From the NCBI GenBank assembly GCA_033764265.1, contig JANRJB010000300.1, positions 1 through 8,410 of the forward strand: 8,410 bases of DNA. Direction: 5' to 3'. Of the stretch, positions 1-5,793 are shown piece after piece. A model generated the notes under the pieces. It searched no databases and was not told the origin of the DNA. It saw nothing but the letters and a program-made list of their open reading frames with translations. This DNA comes from VGEM01 sp033764265. GTDB taxonomy: Bacteria; Pseudomonadota; Alphaproteobacteria; Rhodospirillales; Rhodospirillaceae. The position numbers and the translations under genes were made by a program. Within the stretch, counting starts at the first letter, position 1, and the number at the start of each line of letters is the position of its first letter.

Positions 1-242
1 GTACCCCGAAAAGGCGAAAAAACTCAGATTACCGCCGAACGCGAGCGTTCGCGCATCTGTCGGCCTGCTTGTGACCTAAGCGGCTGAAGAGAAAGAGAAA
101 AGTACTGCGCAAATTAATGCCATTCAGTGAATAAGGTTATCCGATTCTCTACGATTATGGGCGGACATTCCGAGGGCCGAGAATCCCTTACCTTGGCCGA
201 ATCACCCGGAGCATGGCCTGGTTTCGGACTTCAAACCGCGAA
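1..242. other. Left-edge region without a supported complete gene
   Basis: No complete gene can be supported here. On the + strand a frame is open from base 2 to a TAA at 77-79. It encodes 25 residues, including the stretch LRLPPNASVRASVGLLVT, and could be the tail of a gene entering from the left. A second + frame is open from base 1 to a TGA at 85-87, so the choice is uncertain and neither shows a family motif. Bases 84-104 are purine-rich. The segment around 85-150 is more AT-rich than the rest of the window, as expected for an intergenic region. If a + gene does end at 79, it converges with the minus operon ending at 243. I found no clean hairpin plus T-tract terminator for either direction. 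Confidence 0.4.
36..51. repeat. Short perfect inverted repeat
   Basis: CGAACGC and GCGTTCG flank a central GA, giving a 7-bp inverted repeat. Read on the minus strand, a run of six T lies about 12 bases past the repeat. That is too far for a standard intrinsic terminator of the 243-4072 operon. It also overlaps the possible 3' end of a + strand reading frame, so it may be fortuitous in GC-rich coding sequence. Confidence 0.3.
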
Positions 243-728
243 TCAACAATTGCCGATGAGACCTGCTTTCGCCACCTCGGACACACCGGGCGGCAGCGGG
301 AACGATTCGGAAATCGTCGCGGGCGCGATTTCGCCCGGCAAGTCGCAGGCGCGCCAGCGCGGCGCAAGAACTGTCGCAAGGTGCGTGGCGATGGCCGCGG
401 CGCGCGCGCCATCGCAACACAGCCACGCGACGTAAAGCCCGCCGTTGGGTTGAAATGCGACGATCGGCGCGGCGGTTGCGGCAGCGGCGATGGTCGCGGC
501 GAGGTCGGCGCTGGCGGCGACCCTGAGCCACTGCGGCCGCACGCCCAGGTGCCAGACGACGCACAGGCCCGCGGTCTTGGCAAGACCGGCGGCCACGGCG
601 TCGAACTCCACCAGCCGCGGATAGGGCTGGCCGCGCGGCTGCCACACCAGCGGCGAAGGCTTCCGCGCCGGCTTGGCTTTCGCCGACAGCCCGGCGACCA
701 GGTGGCCGATGCGCGTGCGCGGCGCCAT
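243..728 (-). CDS. Conserved-looking protein of unknown function (161 aa)
   Basis: This is the last gene of the minus-strand operon. I do not recognise the family and assign no function. The ATG at 728-726 lies 11 bases after the phosphatase stop, with GAGG about 9 bases before it, which supports the start. The N-terminal 25 residues are basic and Lys/Ala/Pro-rich. Residues 28-72 hold a Trp-rich core (VWQPRGQPYP near 28-37, WHLGVRPQWLRV at 59-70). Residues 88-104 (PIVAFQPNGGLYVAWLC) are followed by an Ala-rich helix and a third Trp-containing segment. There is no signal peptide and no clear membrane span, so it is probably a small cytoplasmic or peripheral protein. The Trp-Gly-Arg core looks like a folded, selected protein rather than a chance frame. 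Its place after a glycosyltransferase and a lipid phosphatase suggests an envelope-linked role, but that is inference only. Confidence 0.7.
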   Translation of the reverse strand: MAPRTRIGHLVAGLSAKAKPARKPSPLVWQPRGQPYPRLVEFDAVAAGLAKTAGLCVVWHLGVRPQWLRVAASADLAATIAAAATAAPIVAFQPNGGLYVAWLCCDGARAAAIATHLATVLAPRWRACDLPGEIAPATISESFPLPPGVSEVAKAGLIGNC

Positions 729-739
729 GGCCGGCCGCC

Positions 740-1447
740 TCACATCTCGCGGATGAACCGCCGCAGGACGCCGCGGCGGAAGATGAGCGTATAGAACGTG
801 GCGTTGACGCCCAGCACCAGGATCCCCGCCCACACGATGTCGCTGAGAAAGTGCGCGCCTTGCATCATGCGCATCAACCCCATCACGCCGCCGAACAGGA
901 TGCCCGCGGCCACCGCCGGCCAGCGCCAGCGGTCGTTCAGAATAAAGCCGTAGGCCGTGACCCAGAACGCCACCGCCGCGTGGCCCGAGACGAACGAGCA
1001 GTTCCGTGTGCACTCGTCGGCGATCCACAACGGCGGGGTGAAGTCGGCCGTGCCGCCGAACACGGTAATGTCCTTGGGGCGGGCGCGGCCCCAGTTGGGC
1101 TTGAGCAGGGTCTCCACCGTCAGGCCCGGGCCGACCACCAGCGTGGACATCAGGTAGATCATGCGCGGCGTGGTCAGGCCCCAGAACCATTGCTGGTACC
1201 AGATGCCCGCCACCCACAGGACGACGCAGAACACGAAGCTGCCGACGATCACCGTCGGCACCACGCGGCGGAAGAATTCGATCAGTCCGCCGCCGGTCCA
1301 CGCACCCGCCTCGCCACCCCAGAACAGGCGCGCCGCGCCGATGTCGAGGCCGGGAAAAAACATGAACACCAGCAGCACCGCCAGCAGCCAGCGGCTGGGC
1401 GTCGTGCGGATGTCGGCCAACAGGCGCAGGATCGGGTTGGCGTTCAC
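740..1447 (-). CDS. PAP2-family membrane phosphatase
   Basis: An integral-membrane phosphatase of the PAP2 / type 2 phosphatidic acid phosphatase superfamily, 235 residues. The three catalytic motifs are intact and correctly ordered: K116-x6-R123-P124 (KPNWGRARP), S154-G155-H156 (FVSGH, with Val in place of the usual Pro) and R193-x5-H199-x3-D203. Hydrophobic segments lie near 18-35, 63-83, 96-112, 155-170, 177-192 and 205-222. Two Cys residues (C147, C150) sit just before the SGH motif. The family removes phosphate from undecaprenyl pyrophosphate, phosphatidate, PGP or lipid A at the periplasmic face. Its place between an ArnT-like transferase and lptG makes lipid A or undecaprenyl-(pyro)phosphate the likely substrate, but this is inference. 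The start is a GTG at 1447-1445 overlapping the upstream TGA (GTGA), which suggests translational coupling. Confidence 0.88.
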   Translation of the reverse strand: MNANPILRLLADIRTTPSRWLLAVLLVFMFFPGLDIGAARLFWGGEAGAWTGGGLIEFFRRVVPTVIVGSFVFCVVLWVAGIWYQQWFWGLTTPRMIYLMSTLVVGPGLTVETLLKPNWGRARPKDITVFGGTADFTPPLWIADECTRNCSFVSGHAAVAFWVTAYGFILNDRWRWPAVAAGILFGGVMGLMRMMQGAHFLSDIVWAGILVLGVNATFYTLIFRRGVLRRFIREM

Positions 1448-2970
1448 CGGCGGTAACCCTTGAAGCCCTTCAACAGGTACGCATGCAGCGCGAGTTCGTG
1501 GCCAGGATACGCCGAGGCGCGCCAGTGGGCGAGCGGCACCGCTTCGGCGAACAGGTCGGCGACGCCAACCAGGCCGCCGTGCCGGTTGATATAGATGAAA
1601 TCGCCGCCGACGCGGTCGTTGGGGTCGGTGACGAGCTCGAAGTGGTTGTGGACGCCGCCCGACGGGTTCCACATTACGGCGTCGAACGCGTCGGGCCGCG
1701 CGGCGTGCATCAGCGCGGCCATGTCGGTTCGGCTGTCGAACAGCGGCACCGCGCCGGGGTGCCGGTGGCGCAGATCGCGCAGCCAGGGTCCGGCCTGATC
1801 CCAGGCGCGGAGTTTCCGCGCCGGATCGAGGCGGGCGGGCGGCGAAGCGCCCATGCCATCGGCTACGACCAGGGCGAACAGCGCCGCCGACAGCGCGAAG
1901 TTGACCGCGAGGCCCGCACGCAGCCACGCGCCGCCGTCGGTGGTCAACAGGCGGCGGCAGACGAACACGACCGCAGCGACATAGGCGGTGGCCGCCCAAT
2001 TGGCGTGGGCGCGGACGATCAGGGCCTCGAGCAGGATCAGCGCCAGGATCGGCAGCGAGAACGAGAGCAGCAGCGCGTCGGCCTCATCCCATCGCGCGCG
2101 GGATGCCCGGCCGAGCGCCGCGACCGCAGTGGCGAGGAATACTGCGAACAGCACCGGCCCCATCAGGCCGAACTGGCCGGCCAGGAATTCCGCCGCACCG
2201 ATCGGATTGAAGGTGGCGAACGACAACCCGATGTTGTCGCCGGTATGGCGCAGCGTCGACCAGCCATTCGCGAGGTTCCAGGCGACATTGGGCGCCACGA
2301 CCAAAGCGGCGAGCGCGGCGGCCAGCGCCGGGCCGGGCGCGCGCAGACGGCGGCGGGCCTGCGGACACACGCCAGCGAACACCACAAGGCCGAGCACGTA
2401 GAACGCCATGGCGTACTTGGCCAGCAGGCCGACCCCGACCGCGAGGCCCAGGCCCGCCCACCAGACCCACAATCCGGTGCCGAGCGCGCGCACCAGGCAG
2501 ATCAGCGCCAAGGTCCAGGCCAACAGCAGCGGCGCATCGGTTGAGATGATGAACGACGACACGCCGACGCCGGGCAGCAGCGCGTAGCATATGCCGGCCC
2601 ACCACCCGACACGGCGGTCGGCCAACATCGCCCCGAGCGCGAACACCGCGAGCGCGGTCAGCCCGTGCAGCACCGGCGCGGCGGCGCGCACGCAGGCCAC
2701 GCCATCGCCACAGAGGCCGGTCGTGACCGCGATCAGCCAGGCGATCAGGGGCGGCTTGGAGAAGTACCCCCACGCCGGGGATTGCGCCCACACCCAGTAC
2801 TGCGCCTCGTCCACCGACAAGGGCAGCGGGGTGGCCGACACCAGCGCCAGCCGCGCGACCACCAGGCCGGCGACCAGAATGGCGAAGGCGCCGAAGGTGC
2901 GCTCGATCAGGGCGCGCGGGGCGCGTGCCGGGGACGGGGCGTGCAGGGCGGCGTCAACCATCTTCGGCAT
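1444..2970 (-). CDS. ArnT/PMT-like polytopic glycosyltransferase (GT39/GT83 type)
   Basis: A 508-residue polytopic inner-membrane glycosyltransferase of the dolichyl/undecaprenyl-phosphate-sugar-dependent superfamily (PMT_2 type). After a cytoplasmic N-terminus and the first membrane span (about 26-48) comes the acidic catalytic loop LSVDEAQYWVWAQ with D54-E55. It is followed by GYFSKPPLIAW (68-78), the usual second signature. TDAP (144-147) and LLAKYAM (182-188) are further family landmarks. About ten more hydrophobic spans follow, then a soluble C-terminal domain of roughly 130 residues with NPSGGVHNHFELV. Family members move a sugar from a polyprenyl-phosphate carrier to lipid A, another lipid or a protein on the periplasmic side; the acceptor cannot be read here. 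It overlaps lptG by 17 bases from the ATG at 2970, or by 8 from the ATG at 2961. Neither start has a convincing ribosome-binding site. Confidence 0.87.
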   Translation of the reverse strand: MPKMVDAALHAPSPARAPRALIERTFGAFAILVAGLVVARLALVSATPLPLSVDEAQYWVWAQSPAWGYFSKPPLIAWLIAVTTGLCGDGVACVRAAAPVLHGLTALAVFALGAMLADRRVGWWAGICYALLPGVGVSSFIISTDAPLLLAWTLALICLVRALGTGLWVWWAGLGLAVGVGLLAKYAMAFYVLGLVVFAGVCPQARRRLRAPGPALAAALAALVVAPNVAWNLANGWSTLRHTGDNIGLSFATFNPIGAAEFLAGQFGLMGPVLFAVFLATAVAALGRASRARWDEADALLLSFSLPILALILLEALIVRAHANWAATAYVAAVVFVCRRLLTTDGGAWLRAGLAVNFALSAALFALVVADGMGASPPARLDPARKLRAWDQAGPWLRDLRHRHPGAVPLFDSRTDMAALMHAARPDAFDAVMWNPSGGVHNHFELVTDPNDRVGGDFIYINRHGGLVGVADLFAEAVPLAHWRASAYPGHELALHAYLLKGFKGYRR

Positions 2971-4072
2971 AAAACAGGTACGACAGGCTCAACAGCAGCG
3001 CGACCACCGCCGGCGACCAGGCCGCCAGCGGCAGCGGCAGTGTCGCCGACAGGCCCAGCGCATAGGTGAAGCGGCTGAAAAAGTACAACAGGAATCCGGC
3101 GCCGATGCCGCCGAGGGCGCGCAGGGTCCAGCCGCCGAGCCGAGCCTGGCCGGTGAGGTAGAACGAGGCCGCGACCAGCACCATGGCGCAGAGCATGACC
3201 GGCGTGGCCAACAGCGATTGCCAGTACAGCCGATGCGGCAGCGCCGAGAACCCCGCGGCGCGCGAGAACGCCACGAACCCGGGCAGGTCGTAGACCGAGA
3301 GGGTCTCCGGCGCGGCGAAGCTGTCCTGGATCTGGGTCAGCGTGATGGCGGTCTGGCGCCGGTACGACGGAAATCGGCGCGTCGGCTGGCCCGGCTCCAT
3401 TACCAAGACCTGCGACATGTGAAAGTAGCCATCGCCCAGCACCGCGGTTTCGGCCTGAAACCGGCGGACCAGCCCGCCGGCGGCATCGGATACGAACATC
3501 GAGACGCCCGACAGGTGCAACGCGCCGCCGTCCTGCCGCACCGCATCGGCATGAACCACCGTGGCGGTGGCCGCATTGCCGGTGCCGGCGGATTCGCGCA
3601 GCCAGAACCCGCTCCGTCCCAGGTCGAAGGCCGCCGCGCCGGTGTCGATCAGGTCGCGCTCGCGCTGCTTGTAGGCGTCGTACAGGGTTGCGGCGAGCGG
3701 ATTGACGACCAGCAGGTTGACCGCGCCGAGCGCGGCCACCAGCACCACCGTCGGCGCCAGCACCTGCCAGGCCGACACGCCGACCGCGCGCATGACGACC
3801 AGCTCATGATGGCGCGACAGGCGGAACAGCGCGTACATCACCGCGATCATCACCACGAACGGCAGCGAATTCTGGATGGTGTGCGGCAGCTTGAGCAGCG
3901 CCAGGCCCAGGATCGCGCCGGTGCCGACGCCCGCCACCGGCGCGCTGCGGCGCAACAGCTCGATAGCGTCGAACAGAACGATCAGCGCGGCGATCAGGCC
4001 CAGCGCCGCACCGAACGCGGCCAGAAACCGGCCGCCGAGATAGACCGACAACAGAGGCGAAATGCGATGCAC
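2954..4072 (-). CDS. lptG: LPS export ABC transporter permease LptG
   Basis: A 372-residue permease of the LptF/LptG (YjgP/YjgQ) family. With LptF and the ATPase LptB it extracts LPS from the inner membrane and feeds the LptC-LptA bridge. The architecture is complete. Three N-terminal spans lie near 12-34, 63-83 and 105-127. HHELVVMRAVGVSAWQVLAP (88-107) is the conserved cytoplasmic coupling-helix segment. A periplasmic beta-rich domain runs from about 130 to 280, and three C-terminal spans cover about 283-370. Length matches the family (about 360-390). The start is GTG at 4072-4070, and no other in-frame start precedes the upstream stop. I prefer LptG to LptF because of overall resemblance; the two are paralogous, so some doubt remains. 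It is the first gene of the minus operon and divergent from pduO. No lptF lies beside it in this window. Confidence 0.85.
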   Translation of the reverse strand: MHRISPLLSVYLGGRFLAAFGAALGLIAALIVLFDAIELLRRSAPVAGVGTGAILGLALLKLPHTIQNSLPFVVMIAVMYALFRLSRHHELVVMRAVGVSAWQVLAPTVVLVAALGAVNLLVVNPLAATLYDAYKQRERDLIDTGAAAFDLGRSGFWLRESAGTGNAATATVVHADAVRQDGGALHLSGVSMFVSDAAGGLVRRFQAETAVLGDGYFHMSQVLVMEPGQPTRRFPSYRRQTAITLTQIQDSFAAPETLSVYDLPGFVAFSRAAGFSALPHRLYWQSLLATPVMLCAMVLVAASFYLTGQARLGGWTLRALGGIGAGFLLYFFSRFTYALGLSATLPLPLAAWSPAVVALLLSLSYLFYAEDG

Positions 4073-4177
4073 GGGCGGACGGACAAGCCTAGAGCCTCGC
4101 GGGGACCCGGTACGCTACCCGGTCTGCCCGCGGAAATCACATCGTTTGCGGCCCGGCGCCGTGATAAACAGCGGGCC
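4073..4177. promoter_or_regulatory. Divergent intergenic region, lptG / pduO
   Basis: These 105 bases separate the divergent starts of lptG and pduO and must serve at least the lptG operon. No good -35/-10 pair stands out in either direction. The region holds a tandem 7-base repeat (listed separately). I looked for a cobalamin riboswitch because pduO is a B12 gene. I saw no B12-box-like sequence, and the space is too short for the usual roughly 200-base element. AGCGGG lies just upstream of the pduO ATG and may act as a weak ribosome-binding site. Confidence 0.5.
4105..4123. repeat. Tandem ACCCGGT repeat in the divergent region
   Basis: ACCCGGT occurs at 4105-4111 and again at 4117-4123, a 12-base period. 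Between them GGTA (4109-4112) and TACC (4116-4119) also form a short inverted repeat around CGC. Two copies in 19 bases between divergent genes could be a regulator site, but in GC-rich DNA this may be chance. Confidence 0.3.
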
Positions 4178-4771
4178 ATGGTGAAGCTGACCAAGATTTA
4201 CACGCGCGGCGGCGACACGGGCGAAACTTCGCTCGGCGACGGCACGCGGGTGGTCAAGCACGATGCGCGCGTGGCCGCCTATGGCGCGGTTGACGAAACC
4301 AACGCCGCGGTCGGACTGGCGCGACTGCACACCGCGGGGCTGCCCGACGACCTGGGTTTCGCGGTCATGCTCGCGCGCATCCAGAACGAGTTGTTCGACC
4401 TGGGCGCCGACCTGTGCACGCCCCTGCACGCCAATGAAGCGCCCGGCGCGGCGCTGCGCATGACACAGGCGCAGGTGACGCGGCTGGAACACGAGATCGA
4501 CCGGCTCAACGCCGCGCTCTCTCCGCTGACGTCGTTCGTGCTGCCGGCCGGCACCGCGGCGGCGGCGCATTTGCACCTGGCGCGCACCTTTGCCCGGCGG
4601 GCCGAACGCGACATCACCGCGCTCGCCGCCCAAGCCGCCGTCAACCCACAGGCGCTGGCCTACATCAACCGGCTTTCGGACCTGCTGTTCGTGATGGCGC
4701 GCGCGGCCAATCACGGCGGTCCGGACGCGCCCGGGGACGTGCTCTGGCAGCCCGGCCAGAGTCGGGCCTAA
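4178..4771 (+). CDS. pduO: PduO-type ATP:cob(I)alamin adenosyltransferase
   Basis: Transfers the 5'-deoxyadenosyl group of ATP to cob(I)alamin to make adenosylcobalamin, the cofactor of methylmalonyl-CoA mutase and similar enzymes; cytoplasmic, normally a trimer. The 197-residue length is normal. Family motifs appear in order: the N-terminal ATP-binding segment YTRGGDTGETSLGDG (8-22), VDETNAAVG (38-46), QNELFDLGADL (69-79), FVLPAG (120-125), the Arg/Glu helix ARTFARRAER (135-144), whose R140-R141-x-E143 matches the catalytic and disease-associated region of human MMAB, and NRLSDLLFVMAR (164-175). The ATG at 4178 starts directly at the conserved N-terminus. A much longer open frame continues upstream, but there it is antisense to lptG and the glycosyltransferase and shows no family features. 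No terminator is evident before the etf promoter, so read-through into etfB is possible. Confidence 0.93.
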   Translation: MVKLTKIYTRGGDTGETSLGDGTRVVKHDARVAAYGAVDETNAAVGLARLHTAGLPDDLGFAVMLARIQNELFDLGADLCTPLHANEAPGAALRMTQAQVTRLEHEIDRLNAALSPLTSFVLPAGTAAAAHLHLARTFARRAERDITALAAQAAVNPQALAYINRLSDLLFVMARAANHGGPDAPGDVLWQPGQSRA

Positions 4772-4832
4772 CCGCGGCGTGGCGTGTTGCGGCGCAAGAA
4801 GCCAGAAAATTCAATAATATCAATACGAGTGA

Positions 4833-4850
4833 GACGCGAAATGATGCGTC
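4833..4850. repeat. Inverted repeat upstream of the probable etf promoter
   Basis: GACGC and GCGTC flank eight bases (GAAATGAT). The repeat ends 14 bases before the probable -35 element, a position that suits an activator site or part of an upstream regulatory region. AT-rich sequence from about 4806 to 4825 lies just before it. The 5-bp arms are too short to exclude chance. Confidence 0.3.
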
Positions 4851-4864
4851 GCAACAGCAATTTA

Positions 4865-4893
4865 TTTGACACCCCCGGGGCAAAGGACTAGTT
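4865..4893 (+). promoter_or_regulatory. Probable promoter of the etfB-etfA-hbd operon
   Basis: TTTGAC (4865-4870) and CTAGTT (4888-4893) are separated by exactly 17 bases. They match the alphaproteobacterial housekeeping consensus CTTGAC-N17-CTATAT at 5 of 6 and 4 of 6 positions. Shifted by one base, the -35 reads as a full TTGACA, but the -10 is then poorer. An AT-rich segment lies upstream and the etfB start is 135 bases downstream, so transcription from about 4900 would give a leader of roughly 130 bases. A weaker alternative is TTGCGG (4787-4792) with TTCAAT (4810-4815). Confidence 0.5.
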
Positions 4894-4922
4894 GTAGCCG
4901 CCGCCCGTTTCAGGCCGCTGGG

Positions 4923-4950
4923 TTCGTGGATTGAGCAATCAATCCAAGGA
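4923..4950 (+). promoter_or_regulatory. Hairpin or operator palindrome in the etfB leader
   Basis: TGGATTGA (4927-4934) and TCAATCCA (4939-4946) form a perfect 8-bp stem closing the tetraloop GCAA, a GNRA loop. Beyond one G/A mismatch, three more pairs (4923-4925 with 4948-4950, one a G-U wobble) can extend it. As DNA it is an 8-4-8 palindrome about 40 bases past the predicted transcription start, where a repressor could also bind. It is not a terminator, since no T-tract follows. I know no named element that it matches. Confidence 0.5.
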
Positions 4951-4955
4951 ACTAG

Positions 4956-4991
4956 GGGCCAGCGCCCGATCGGGAACGCCGCCAACGCGGC
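4956..4991 (+). repeat. Further inverted repeats before etfB
   Basis: Three small self-complementary elements follow the first hairpin: GGGC-CAGC-GCCC (4956-4967), the 10-base palindrome CCCGATCGGG (4965-4974), and GCCGC-CAAC-GCGGC (4978-4991). The first two overlap and exclude each other, so alternative folds of the leader are possible. Their GC-richness makes short matches more likely by chance. Confidence 0.35.
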
Positions 4992-5015
4992 AGGGCCGAA
5001 GAACAAGAACTGCCT

Positions 5016-5020
5016 GGGGA
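5016..5020 (+). promoter_or_regulatory. Ribosome-binding site of etfB
   Basis: GGGGA lies 8 bases before the ATG at 5029 and supports that start, which also gives the canonical EtfB N-terminus MKVLVAVKRV. Confidence 0.6.
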
Positions 5021-5028
5021 CACAGCCC

Positions 5029-5778
5029 ATGAAGGTACTCGTCGCCGTCAAGCGCGTGGTCGACTACAACGTCAAAGTCCGCGTCAAGGCCGACCAGTCG
5101 GGCGTCGAGCTGGCCAACGTCAAGATGTCGATGAATCCCTTCGACGAGATCGCCGTCGAAGAAGCCGTGCGCCTGAAAGAGGCGGGCAAGGCCACTGAAC
5201 TGGTGGCCGTCAGCATGGGCCCCGCCGCCTGCCAGGAAACCATCCGCACCGCGCTGGCCATGGGCGCCGACCGCGGCATCCTGGTGCAGACCGATGCCGA
5301 ACTTCAGCCGCTGGCGGTCGCCAAACTGCTCAAGGCGCTGGTCGCCAAGGAAAGCCCCAACCTCATCATCCTCGGCAAGCAGGCCATCGACGACGATTCC
5401 AACCAGACCGGCCAGATGCTGGCCGCCCTGCTCGGCTGGCCGCAGGGCACCTTCGCCTCGAAGGTCGCGCTCGAGGCCGACAAGGCGGTGGTCACGCGCG
5501 AGGTCGACGGCGGCCTGGAAACCGTGGCGCTGAAGCTGCCGTGCATCATCACCACCGACCTGCGCCTGAACGAGCCGCGCTACGCCTCGCTACCCAACAT
5601 CATGAAAGCCAAGAAAAAGCCGATCGAAACGGTGGCGCCGGACGCGTTGGGCGTGGACACCGCGCCCCGGCTGGTCACGCTGAAGGTCGAAGAACCGCCC
5701 AAGCGTAAGGGCGGGGCCAAGGTGCCCGACGTGGCCGCCCTGGTCGACAAGCTGCGCAACGAAGCCAAGGTGATCTGA
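5029..5778 (+). CDS. etfB: Electron transfer flavoprotein subunit beta
   Basis: The small subunit of the EtfAB heterodimer, which accepts electrons from acyl-CoA and other dehydrogenases and passes them to ETF:quinone oxidoreductase. It carries the structural AMP and helps bind the FAD held mainly by EtfA. The 249 residues are full length. Landmarks are MKVLVAVKRVVDYNVKVRV at the N-terminus, NPFDEIAVEEAVRLKE (36-51), the segment MGPAACQETIRTALAMGADR (63-82), and LGKQAIDDDSNQTGQMLAALLGWPQ (115-139). YASLPNIMKAKKKPIE (185-200) is the recognition loop that docks acyl-CoA dehydrogenases. This loop and the C-terminal GVKV-like and DLV-like segment are close to the human subunit. The stop is 15 bases before etfA, so the two are co-transcribed. 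Group I (housekeeping) ETF fits; nothing suggests a bifurcating type. Confidence 0.97.
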   Translation: MKVLVAVKRVVDYNVKVRVKADQSGVELANVKMSMNPFDEIAVEEAVRLKEAGKATELVAVSMGPAACQETIRTALAMGADRGILVQTDAELQPLAVAKLLKALVAKESPNLIILGKQAIDDDSNQTGQMLAALLGWPQGTFASKVALEADKAVVTREVDGGLETVALKLPCIITTDLRLNEPRYASLPNIMKAKKKPIETVAPDALGVDTAPRLVTLKVEEPPKRKGGAKVPDVAALVDKLRNEAKVI

Positions 5779-5793
5779 CGGGAGAATGATGTC

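Noticed and set aside
220..237. GGTTT-N8-AAACC as a terminator of the minus operon
   Set aside because: A 5-bp AT-containing stem with an 8-base loop and no T-tract on the minus strand; it also overlaps no expected position with confidence.
127..435. A 102-codon + strand frame starting with GTG at 127
   Set aside because: Most of it is antisense to the 161-residue protein, the composition is unremarkable and it shows no motif. The minus-strand gene explains the region better.
2591..4177. A 726-codon + strand open frame that runs into pduO, suggesting a giant fusion
   Set aside because: Only its last 197 codons match a family. The rest is antisense to lptG and the glycosyltransferase, rich in Arg/Gln/Ala/Gly low-complexity sequence typical of shadow frames in GC-rich DNA.
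4073..4177. Cobalamin riboswitch before pduO
   Set aside because: No B12-box-like sequence on either strand, and the 105-base gap is shorter than the usual element.
4772..4800. Terminator after pduO
   Set aside because: Only short CCGC/GCGG complementarity with a long loop and no T-tract.
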